Shown here piece by piece: positions 54,421-64,000 of a stretch of DNA of 64,000 nucleotides. The stretch comes from Leptodactylus fallax. Taxonomy: Eukaryota; Chordata; Amphibia; Anura; Leptodactylidae. Below the pieces are notes generated by a model. The model searched no databases. It was not told the origin of the DNA and worked only from the letters and a program-made list of their open reading frames with translations. Numbering within the stretch: the first letter of the stretch is position 1; the number at the start of each line of letters is the position of its first letter. The DNA lies in contig CAMRHE010000021.1 in the NCBI GenBank assembly GCA_947044405.1, positions 10,338,501 to 10,402,500 of the forward strand, read 5' to 3'. The position numbers and the translations under genes were made by a program.

Positions 54421-56999
54421 GTATCAAGGGGTATTATCATTTTGAGCCTAAAAATGCTTCCCAAAAATTAATGTACAAAGTGAAAATTGAAGTTTTTGAA
54501 GATATATCCAATTTCAGAATATGTTGCGGCCACTTTGTGGCATCAGAGACATGCATTCCTAAAACTATTAAGTGGGCTATCCCGGGGGAAAAAAATTATA
54601 TATGTGGGTGCAACATGCTGCTTGGGAACACAGCAGGGCTCAGAAGGGAAGGAGCACTGTGTTTTTTTTAGCTTTTGGAGTACAGATTTAGAGGGACTTT
54701 CTGGTCGCCATGTTGTTTTTGCAGAGCCCTGGAGGTGCCAATAAACTGGAATTCCCCAAGAAGTGACCCCCATTTTGTAGGGGCGATTTTATGGTCTTTG
54801 CAAATGTGACATGGCGTCCAAAAACCAACAATCTAAATCTGCGCTCCAAAAGCACATAGCGCTCCTTCACATCTGCACCCTGCTGTGTGCCCAAATGACA
54901 GTTTATGCCCACATGAATGACACTGGTGTACCCAGGATAACATACTTAACAACGCCATATGTGGGTATTAACTACTGTTTGGGCACAGCTGGGCACAGAA
55001 GGGAAAGAGCGCTATTTTGGTTTTTAGAGCACAGTTTGGTTTATGGACACCATGTCACTTTTGCAGAGCCCATGAATTGCCAGTAAAGTGGAATCCACAG
55101 ACTTGTGACCACATTTTGGAAACTACACCTTTCAAGGGATTTATCAAGTGGTGTAGCAAGCATTATTAACCCTTAAGTGTTGCATTCTTTTAATTTCCAG
55201 AAATGAATGCACAGATGATAATGAAAAGTTAAAAATAACATTTTTCCATAGATACGCCATTTCAGTGCCCGATATGTTGTGCCCAGCTTATGTCTGCAGA
55301 GATACACACTCCAAAAACTGTTAAGCGGGTATCCCGGGCACAACAGCTTTTGGAGCGTTCATCTCTGATACAAGCCTGGCACAACATATTACGCACTGAA
55401 ATGACGTATTCCTGGAAAAATTGTCATTTTCACCTTTCACAATCAGCTGCGTATTCATTTATGGATAATAAATTATAGCAACACTTGGGGGTTAAAAATG
55501 TTCACTGTACCCCTGGATAAATTCCTTCAGGGGTGTAGTTTCCAAAATGGGGTAACATGTCAGGAGATTCCACTTTACTGGCGTTTCAGCTCTGCAAAAG
55601 TGCAATGGCGTCCAAAAACCAAACCGTCCAAGCCTGTGCTCCAAAAACCAAATAGCGCTCCTTCCACTCTGTGCCCAGCTGTGTCCATACAGCAGTTTAT
55701 AACCACATATGACATTAAGTACGTTATTCTGGATACGACAAGTGTAATACATGTGGGTATAAACTGCAGTTTGGGCACACAGCCGGGCGCAGAAGACAAG
55801 GAGCGCTATGTGGCTTTTGGAGTGCAGATTCAGATGTTTGGGATCTGGGTGCCATGTCATGTTTGCAGAGCCTGTAAGGTACCATAACAGTGGATTCCCC
55901 AAAGGAGTGACCCCATTTTGAAAACTGCACCCCTCAAAGAATTTATCAAGGGGTGTAGTAAGCATTAGTATCCCAGACGTGAATACACAGCGGATGGGGA
56001 AAAGTGAATATGTAAGCTGTGCGGAGTGCATTGGGAACACCAAATTCCCTACTATTTCCCCGGTAGTTCCTATTATTGGGGAGGTCACTCTGGGGGTCAC
56101 TTCTGGTTTATTTTCCCTCATAAGCTCTAAATCTGGGTTGTCCCCTGATATCTGCTCACACAGCTTATACATTCCCTTCCTGACGCAGCCAGTTATGTTC
56201 TAAAGATTTGGCGATTTTTGGGGTTTTTGTCTTCACATTGTACGAGCTATATTTTCTTTATTTCTCTGGTGATGTAGCCATATGAGGGCTTGTTGTTTGC
56301 GGGGTGAGATGTGTTTTGTAATGACATCATCTTTGGGCGCCTATAACCTATTGAATAAATTTTATTAACTCTTTCTTGTTGGATTAAAAAATATCCCATC
56401 AATTCTGACACTGCGTTTTACCTTTGAAATTTTTCACCATGCAGCATAAAGCATAAGTAACATGTTACCTTTTTTCTACGGGTCGGTACGATTACGGAGA
56501 TACCTCATTTATACTGTTTTTTTTATGCGATACTAATTTTGCAGAACAAAAACCCATTTGGGAACATAAATTAATTGTTTTTGAATCGCCATCTTCTGAG
56601 ATGCATAACATTTTTATTTTACGGTTTACAGAGTTTGTTTAGGGCTTATTTTTTGCGGGACAATCTGTGATTTTTATTGGTACTGTTTTGGGGTACATAT
56701 GACTTTTTGATCACTTTTTATGGCATATTTTGTAAGGTGAGATGGCAAAAAATCATTACTTTTGGCAAGTTTTTTCCGTTTTTTTTTCTCCGACGTTCAC
56801 CGTGTACATTAAATATTGTTTCAGTTTTATTGTACAGGTTGTTACGGACGCGGCGATACCAAATATGCATTGTTTTTATTAATTTTTAGTTTTTTTTTAT
56901 ATAATTCATTTTATATAGCAAAAGGGAATTTTTGGGGCTTTATTCTTTTATTAATTTTTTTAAAACATTTTATTTTATTTTTTTTTAACTTTTTTTTAC

Positions 57000-57140
57000 T
57001 TTTTCATGTGTCCCATTAGGACACCTGAGCCAGCAATGCTTTGATTGCTGGCTCAGCACTGTAGACTGCAAGACACGAGCTTACAAGTGTCTTGCAGTCT
57101 ATACAGGAAGTGAGGCTATGCAGACGCATAGCCTCACTTC
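57000..57140. repeat. GC-rich hairpins in the right part of the element
   Basis: GAGCCAGCAATGCTTTGATTGCTGGCTC (57026-57054) is a near-perfect hairpin. A second pairs GACTGCAAGACAC with GTGTCTTGCAGTC (57063-57101), and a third pairs GTGAGGCTATG with CATAGCCTCAC (57110-57139). They lie just before the TTAA-side end. Confidence 0.85.
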
Positions 57141-57527
57141 CGCAGGTCTCGGCAGGATCAACCAGGTAGTGGGGTCTCCAGGCAGCCTGGGGTCACTGAG
57201 CAGACCCCGGGCTGCAGGTTATAGGTATTGGCACCCCCCGATCTCGCCGCAGGGGGTGCCGATTGGAGCGGCAACATAGCGGAACCCCTTGGATGCCGCG
57301 GTCAAACATCAAACATCCAAGGGGTTAAAACCTCGGATCGGAACTCAGTTCCGACCGGGGGATATGGAGAAGGGTGTTAACTGTCAGTTACAGCTAACAC
57401 CCGGTTCCGATGCCACCCGCTCAGATAGTGAGCGGGCGGCCGCCCCAGGGCGTATTAGTACACCCTCTTGCGCTAAGTACCAAGCGCACAGGACGTAATA
57501 GTACGTCCAATGTCGTTAAGGGGTTAA

Positions 57528-57736
57528 TGCAGGCGGGAGGTGAGGGTTTTCTGTCCTGGGCTGGCTGCTACTTCCACTACTCTTTAAATATACAGAGCGG
57601 CTGCACAATTGATTGCTCTGGCCTCCTGACAAAGCCATCTCTTTGGTGAAACGCGCGTCGGGCGTGAGCGCCATTCCCTCCCTGGGTCTTCAGTTGGCTC
57701 TTTAGCCCTCTCACTACTTTACTGTGGCTTTAAGAA
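57528..57736 (+). repeat. Penelope-like terminal fragment (candidate)
   Basis: About 200 bp between the TTAA element and Tc1 copy E, carrying a hammerhead-like motif at 57618-57668. No frame survives. Confidence 0.45.
57618..57668 (+). ncRNA. Hammerhead-like motif with CpG-type core losses
   Basis: CTGACAA (57626-57632) where the consensus has CTGANGA, a GCC...GGT hairpin, TGAAAC, the palindromic stem III ACGCGCGT, then GTC at 57657-57659 followed by GGG. The change from CTGACGA to CTGACAA is what CpG decay would give. Confidence 0.5.
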
Positions 57737-59326
57737 CAGTGAAGGAAATAAATATTTGATCCCTTGCTGATTTTGTAAGCTTGCCCACTGACAAAGACAT
57801 GAACAATGTCTTAACGGTAGGTTAATTTTAACAGTGAGAGATAGAATATCAAAAATAAAATCCAGAAAAATCACATTGTATAAATTTTATAAATTTATTT
57901 GCATTTTGCAGAGAGAAATAAGCATTTGATCCCTCTGGCAAACAAGACTTAATACTTGGTGGCAAAACCCTTGTTGGCAAGCACAGCAGTCAAACGTTTT
58001 TTGTAGTTGATGATGAGGTTTGCGCACATGTCAGGAGGAATTTTGGTCCACTCCTCTTTGCAGATCATTTCTAAATCATTAAGATTTTGAGCCTGTCACT
58101 TGGCAACTCGGAGCTTTAGCTCCCTCCATTAGTTTTCTATGAGATTAAGGTCTGGAGACTGGCTAGGCCACTCCATGACCTTAATGTGCTTCTTTTTGAG
58201 CCGCTCCTTTGTTGCCTTGGCTGTATGTTTTGGGTCATTGTCCTGCTGGAAAACCCAGCCATGACCCATTCTTAATGTCCTGACGGTGGGAAGCAGGTTG
58301 TCACTCAGGATTTTACGGTACATGGCTCCATCCATTCTCCCATTGATGCGGTGAAGTAGTCTTGTGCCCTTAGCAGAGAAACACCCCCAAAACATAATGT
58401 TTCCACTTCCATGCTTGACAGTGGGGCCGGTGTTCTTTTGGTCATAGGCAGCATTTCTCGTCCTCCAAACACAGCAAGTTGAGTTAATGCCAAAGAGCTT
58501 AATTTTTGTCTCAACTGACCACAGCACCTTCTCCCATTCACTCGCAGAATCATCCAGGTGTTCATTGGAAAACTTCAGATGGGCCTGCACATGAGTCTTC
58601 TTGAGCAGAGGGACCTTGTGGGCACTGCAGGATTTTAATTACGGCATAATGTGTTACCAATGGTTTTCTTGGTGACTGTGGTCCCAGCTGCCTTGAGAAC
58701 ATTAACAAGTTCCCCCCGTGTAGTTTTAGGCTGATCTTTCACCTTCCTCATGATCAAGGATACCCCATGAGGTGAGATTTTGCATGGAGCCCCAGATTGA
58801 TGTCGATTGACAGTCATTTTGTTTTAATTCCATTTTCTTACTATTGCACCAACAGTCGTCTCCTTCTCGCCTAGCGTCTTACTTATGGTTTTGTAGCCCA
58901 TTCCAGCCTTGTGCAGGTCTATGATCTTGTCCCTGACATCCTTAGAAAGCTCTTTGGTCTTGCCCATGTTGTAGAGGTTAGAGTCTGACTGATTAATTGA
59001 ATCTGTGGACAGGAGTCTTTTATACAGGTGACCATGTAAGAGAGCTGTCTTTAATGCAGGTAACGAGTTGATTAGGAGCATCTAACTGGTCTGCAGGAGC
59101 CAGAACGCTTAATGGTTGGTAGGGGATCAAATACTTATTTATTTCTGCAAAATGCAAATAAATTAATAAAATTTATACAATGTGATTTTCTGGATTTTAT
59201 TTTTGATATTCTATCTCTCACTGTTAAAATTAACCTACCCTAACCTACCTAACCTACTGTTCATTTCTTTGTCAGTGGGCAAACTTACAAAATCAGCAAG
59301 GGATCAAATACTTATTTCCTTCACTG
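57737..59326 (-). mobile_element. Tc1/mariner transposon, full length (copy E)
   Basis: Inverted ends CAGTGAAGGAAATAAATATT and the complement, with repeats of about 200 bp including the ACAATGTGATTTTCTGGATT block on both sides. TA follows at 59327-59328; the left side reads AA. A small local duplication, CTAACCTACC, lies in the right repeat at about 59233-59255. Length 1590 bp is normal for the family. Confidence 0.93.
57949..58967 (-). pseudogene. Tc1 transposase pseudogene (copy E)
   Basis: Minus-strand start [11 protein letters not shown] at 58967, end ATKY at 57949, so the full family length is covered. The N-terminal helix-turn-helix is readable, then [13 protein letters not shown]. Breaks: a stop at 58824-58826 after VRKWN, a frameshift between about 58590 and 58637, a stop at 58129-58131 just after PDLNLIEN, and another at 58096-58098. 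The first catalytic Asp is replaced by Val (WSVET); the second Asp (QQDNDPKHT) and the Glu (LIEN) remain. It cannot be active even if the frame were open. Confidence 0.92.
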
Positions 59327-59427
59327 TATGTGTATTTTGGTTTGGGCTTGGTTCAGACTATAGTGCATTTTTGCAGGATTCACTAATAGTTAGTGATTAT
59401 TTGTATTATTTATCCAGGCTCTATTAG

Positions 59428-59508
59428 ATTGCGTATAGGTTTCCGTTTGGAGGGGTCCCCAAGCGGACTCCCTGAATGGAAACCGAACCCAGATGTGAAC
59501 CAGCCCTT
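59428..59508. repeat. Fragment of the MITE at 7902-8192
   Basis: GGGTCCCCAAGCGGACTCCC and the end AGATGTGAACCAGCCCTTA match the right end of the MITE at 7902-8192. Confidence 0.75.
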
Positions 59509-59934
59509 ACTGTAGTCCTTTCCTGTTTTTGTATGATTAAATATGTTTTAGATGCATGTATATTTTATATGAACAATAATAAATATATGATATATTTTTT
59601 GACACATACTGGTGTGTTTCCATATGTTTTTTGTTAGTATAATGTTCTGGTAGTGATGGCTGTCCCAGTGCAAAAAATGTGGGGAGGAGGCAGGCAAGTT
59701 TCAAATCATTTTCATTTTCTAACTTTGCATTGCATCAATTAAGTGAATGGAGGTGCATTGTGACCCTGAGGTTGTTCTAACTGTGAGTTTGAGGTGAAAA
59801 AAAATTGCCTCAATGATCGTATAAGGTTCGGGGCTTTTGGGAAATGAAGCATGGTGGAAAGATAGGTAAACTATGCTTTTTTAAGTCACACCTGCCCCAG
59901 GTCCCTTCGGAGTTTGTCCAATTCCTGGACAACC
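59509..59934. other. Unclassified DNA, no gene seen
   Basis: No supported frame or repeat match. Confidence 0.3.
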
Positions 59935-60090
59935 CCTTTAAGAATAATATCCCATAGTGCACACAGTATAATGTCCCACAGTTGCCCCTTCACAGTATAA
60001 TGATCCATAGTGGCCCCTCCACACAGTATAGTATGCAATAATGGCCACTCTACACAGTATAATGTGCCATGGTGGCCCCTACAGTTGTCA
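59935..60090 (-). repeat. Minisatellite, related to 4772-5078 but inverted
   Basis: On the minus strand the units read GGGGCCACTATGGATCATTA plus TACTGTG, the same phrase as the 31-bp array near 5 kb. About four to five degenerate units. Confidence 0.75.
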
Positions 60091-60099
60091 TTACAAATT

Positions 60100-60440
60100 T
60101 TCCCAAAATTTCCAGTTCGACCAAACCTGAAATATTTGGGGGTCGCTACCTACAAACCATTAACCCAGAGTGTAATGAACAGAAGCCCAGTGGAGGCGAT
60201 TACACATAACAAACAGTGTTACTCACCTCACCTGTGCTCAGGGTTGGGTCTTTGGACCTCTTTTGGTCTCAGAGATGTCATAAATGAGGTCAGAGACCAC
60301 TGAGGCCTGTGATTGGACCTCACCAGTCACGTGGGTTACACTGGTGTCCTTATGTGTCATGATGCTGGCGTAACACGTGATCACTGAGGACCAATCAAAG
60401 ACCTCTGCGTTCTCTGACGTCATTCAGAAACTGCACTGTT
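60100..60440 (-). repeat. GC-richer repeat body next to the minisatellite
   Basis: Contains CAGTGTTACTCACCTCACCT, GTCACGTGGGTTAC / GTAACACGTGATCAC as an inverted pair, and TGACGTCATT. With the array on its left it repeats the layout seen near 4440-5078 in opposite orientation. Confidence 0.55.
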
Positions 60441-60489
60441 ATGTGAAAAAGGCCTCAGTTCATTTCCATAATGCAGTTGGGGAGTAATT

Positions 60490-60675
60490 GTATGTAGTTT
60501 TGATGCTGTTTTGGTGTAGTTTTTCATTTTACATATTAAACATTAAATGAATGTGTTACACATATAAAATTAAGAAACTGTACTAAAAATAGCATAAAAA
60601 CTGCATGAATTTTCTTCAATGCAGTTTTGATTAAATTTAAACAGCATTCAACCGCACCATGTGAATGCACCCTTA
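60490..60675. repeat. Short repeat, second copy of 47145-47275
   Basis: See that entry; the end GTGAATGCACCCTTAAG is preserved better here. Confidence 0.6.
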
Positions 60676-60771
60676 AGGACAGATATCACTATACACCGTT
60701 TTTTTTAGTCTTATTTTTTCTCATTCAATGCTATGTTTGGCTTTAAAACACTAATTTTCTGGCAGCATGTA

Positions 60772-62365
<1,594 letters not shown>

Positions 62366-62367
62366 TA

Positions 62368-62605
62368 GATGCCAAAAAGAAGAAAATCTGCAATATCCAC
62401 CCACTAAAAGATGATCATGGAAATGCAATTTTAGATAACAAATGCTGGTGCCACATGATGTACCAGGATGCGACCCTAGCCGCATTTGTACATCATAACA
62501 TTTCACTTAATAAGAAGCAAAAGTACCTACGGGCTGGGGATTGAATGCAGCTACAGTGGCAACCAGGTACATCATGTGATATCACCCAAAGAGAAGGCTA
62601 AGATG
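62368..62605. other. Unclassified DNA, no gene seen
   Basis: A short imperfect inverted pair (GTACATCATGTGATATCAC at 62567 and CACATGATGTACCAGGATG at 62453) suggests a small MITE. Confidence 0.4.
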
Positions 62606-62609
62606 TTAA

Positions 62610-63595
62610 CCCCTTACTGCCGGAGGAATTTTTTGATTTTCGATTTTTGTTTTTGTATCCTCACCAAACCCCATAACTTTGTTTTTTTTCCGTTCATAGA
62701 GCCATATGAGGTCTTAATGTTTGCGGGACAAATTGTTCTTCATAATGATACCATTTATTTTTCAGTACATTGTACTGGGAAGCTGGAAAAAATTCAGATT
62801 CGGGTGGAATTGAAGAAAAAGTGCGTTTCTGTGACTTTCTTACGGGCTTTGTTTTTACGGCGTTCACTCTGCAGCCAACATGACATGTCATCTGTATTTT
62901 ATGTTTCGGTATGATTCCAGGGATACCAAATTTATACATTTTTATTTACATTTTAACCCTTTAACAAAAATCTAAATTATAGCAAAAAATTTTTTTTTCT
63001 AAAAGTCACCATATTTTGATACCCGTAACTTTTTTATATTTCTGTGTACAAGGATGCATAGGGTGCTTGGTTTTGTGGGGCCAGGTGTACTTTTTAGTTA
63101 TACCATTTTAGGGAATGTCTATTGATTTGATAACTTTTTATTCAAATTTTTATCAGAGGCAAAACAGCGAAAAAACGGTGGTTTGATATTTCATTTTTTT
63201 CCCCACTATGGCATTCACCTTACGGAAGAAATATTTTTATATATATGCTATATATTTTTTAAGTTTGTAGACCGGTTGTTTTCGGACACAGGGATACCTA
63301 ATGTGTTTATGTTTTACAGTAATTTTTTACTTTTATATGTATTCTAGGGAAAAGAGGGTAATTTGAATTCCTGGGGGTCTGATCACTAATGCAATGCTTT
63401 ACAATGCTAATGCATTGCAATGGATTGCAAAATACCAGCATTTGTATGACAGGCTGCATGTGACAAGCACCAGGGATCTCTGCTGTATAATACAACAGAG
63501 ACCCGGCGGCTATGGTGGCCTCTCAGCTCCTGAGCGGCTGCCATATTAAAATTCCCGACATCAGCCATACTATTACGGCGGATGTCAGGAATGGG
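62610..63595 (+). mobile_element. 986-bp TTAA-flanked element (family U)
   Basis: TTAA at 62606-62609 and 63596-63599. The left end CCCCTTACTGCCGGAGG and the right end ATGTCAGGAATGGG are weakly inverted. No supported coding frame; the 142-codon frame 62486-62914 crosses the left boundary. Partial copies lie at 32860-33462, 38460-38960 and 41215-41510. Right-hand text (GCGGATGTCAGGAATGGG) resembles the GC-rich end of family T in style. PiggyBac-type mobilisation is inferred from the TTAA. Confidence 0.75.
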
Positions 63596-63599
63596 TTAA

Positions 63600-64000
63600 A
63601 TATGTTTTCATTTCTGTTCACTGGTGAGCTGACAGTGCTATTTATTAATGAGATCAGCAATCAAGGTTCTTTACCAAATTTCACAAACTTAACACAAGAA
63701 TAAGAACAGCTACAGCTAAGAATATTAAAAAGCATAAGAAGATGACTTGGTATTCTGGTTACAAATAAGCTAGACAGTAATATTCAATGTCAAATACCAG
63801 CTAATATAGCAAATACTGACATAAAACACTTGCTAGGCTGTATCTCAAATATGGCATCAGTTTTCTACTCCACATTCAGTATATAGGAGAATTAGTAAGG
63901 GTGGGAGTAGAGACATAACTTGAAGCTTCTGAGCCAATCCTACATTGTGCCATTTAGAATAGTGGTAAATTTTATGTGACAGAGGGACCTTTGGAGCTCC
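63600..64000. other. AT-rich DNA, no gene seen
   Basis: No supported frame or repeat match up to the window end. Confidence 0.3.

Larger units (their letters stand above)
52320..57523 (+). mobile_element. 5.2-kb TTAA-flanked element (family T, copy 2)
   Basis: TTAA lies on both sides (52316-52319, 57524-57527). The left end CCCCTTAAGGAC and right end GTCGTTAAGGGG are inverted with one mismatch over 12 bp. The order inside is: a left part shared with copy 1, four tandem units of about 390 bp (near 53015, 53398, 53794, 54187), more diverged units to about 55980, then a T-rich right part ending with GC-rich hairpins. No transposase or other supported protein; long frames here follow the tandem units. 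A partial third copy, split by a Tc1 element, lies at 1350-4330. Confidence 0.85.

Noticed and set aside
55492..56172. 226-codon minus-strand frame, the longest in its region
   Set aside because: It lies in diverged tandem units of the TTAA element, has no recognisable domain, and matching parts of the other copies do not keep it open.
62486..62914. 142-codon plus-strand frame
   Set aside because: It starts outside and runs into the TTAA-flanked element, and related copies at 33 and 41 kb do not preserve it.

Overview
This 64 kb window looks like vertebrate genomic DNA made almost entirely of transposable-element remains. The mix of elements points to an anuran amphibian (frog or toad): six different Tc1/mariner copies, an L1/Tx1-like LINE family, L2 and CR1/Rex1-like LINEs, elements flanked by TTAA (piggyBac-type target), many foldback MITEs, and hammerhead-like motifs of the type known from Penelope-like elements. 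The host assignment is an inference from element content. I found no host protein-coding exon, rRNA or tRNA that I could support.

Layout. 1-5.5 kb: a fragment of a long TTAA-element family split by an almost intact Tc1 element (1794-3424), then a 31-bp minisatellite. 5.5-9.4 kb: an L1-like ORF1 fragment, nested MITEs and a pair of adjacent large hairpins. 9.67-12.97 kb: a nearly complete minus-strand CR1/Rex1-like LINE carrying endonuclease and reverse transcriptase with one frameshift, inserted in an unclassified repeat that has a second copy at 16.8-17.3 kb. 15.0-16.7 kb: L1-like ORF1 remnant. 17.75-19.24 kb: decayed Tc1. 19.3-19.8 kb: MITE with an 11-bp direct repeat. 20-23.3 kb: mostly unclassified DNA. 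23.34-25.77 kb: 5'-truncated L2-like LINE with a readable reverse transcriptase. 25.8-26.6 kb: CR1-like debris split by a 419-bp foldback. 26.6-30.2 kb: AT-rich, otherwise uninterpreted DNA with MITE and LINE-tail fragments. 30.7-32.8 kb: minus-strand L1/Tx1-like LINE with a large internal deletion.

32.8-43.5 kb: element fragments (Tc1, TTAA family, MITEs) in AT-rich DNA, plus a homopolymer-rich block at 39.1-39.3 kb that looks like an assembly fault. 43.6-45.4 kb: a terminal-inverted-repeat element built around a 1.3 kb minisatellite. 45.9-48.3 kb: Penelope-like non-coding debris. 48.73-57.52 kb: two related TTAA-flanked elements (1.86 and 5.2 kb) made largely of about 390-bp tandem units, separated by a foldback MITE that shares a TTAA with the first. 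57.5-62.4 kb: two full-length but broken Tc1 elements. 62.6-63.6 kb: another TTAA-flanked element.

No gene here works with another as a pathway. The useful story is insertion history: nested and adjacent insertions, one empty target site preserved in a paralogous repeat, and CGA-to-TGA type nonsense changes in several families, as expected from CpG decay.
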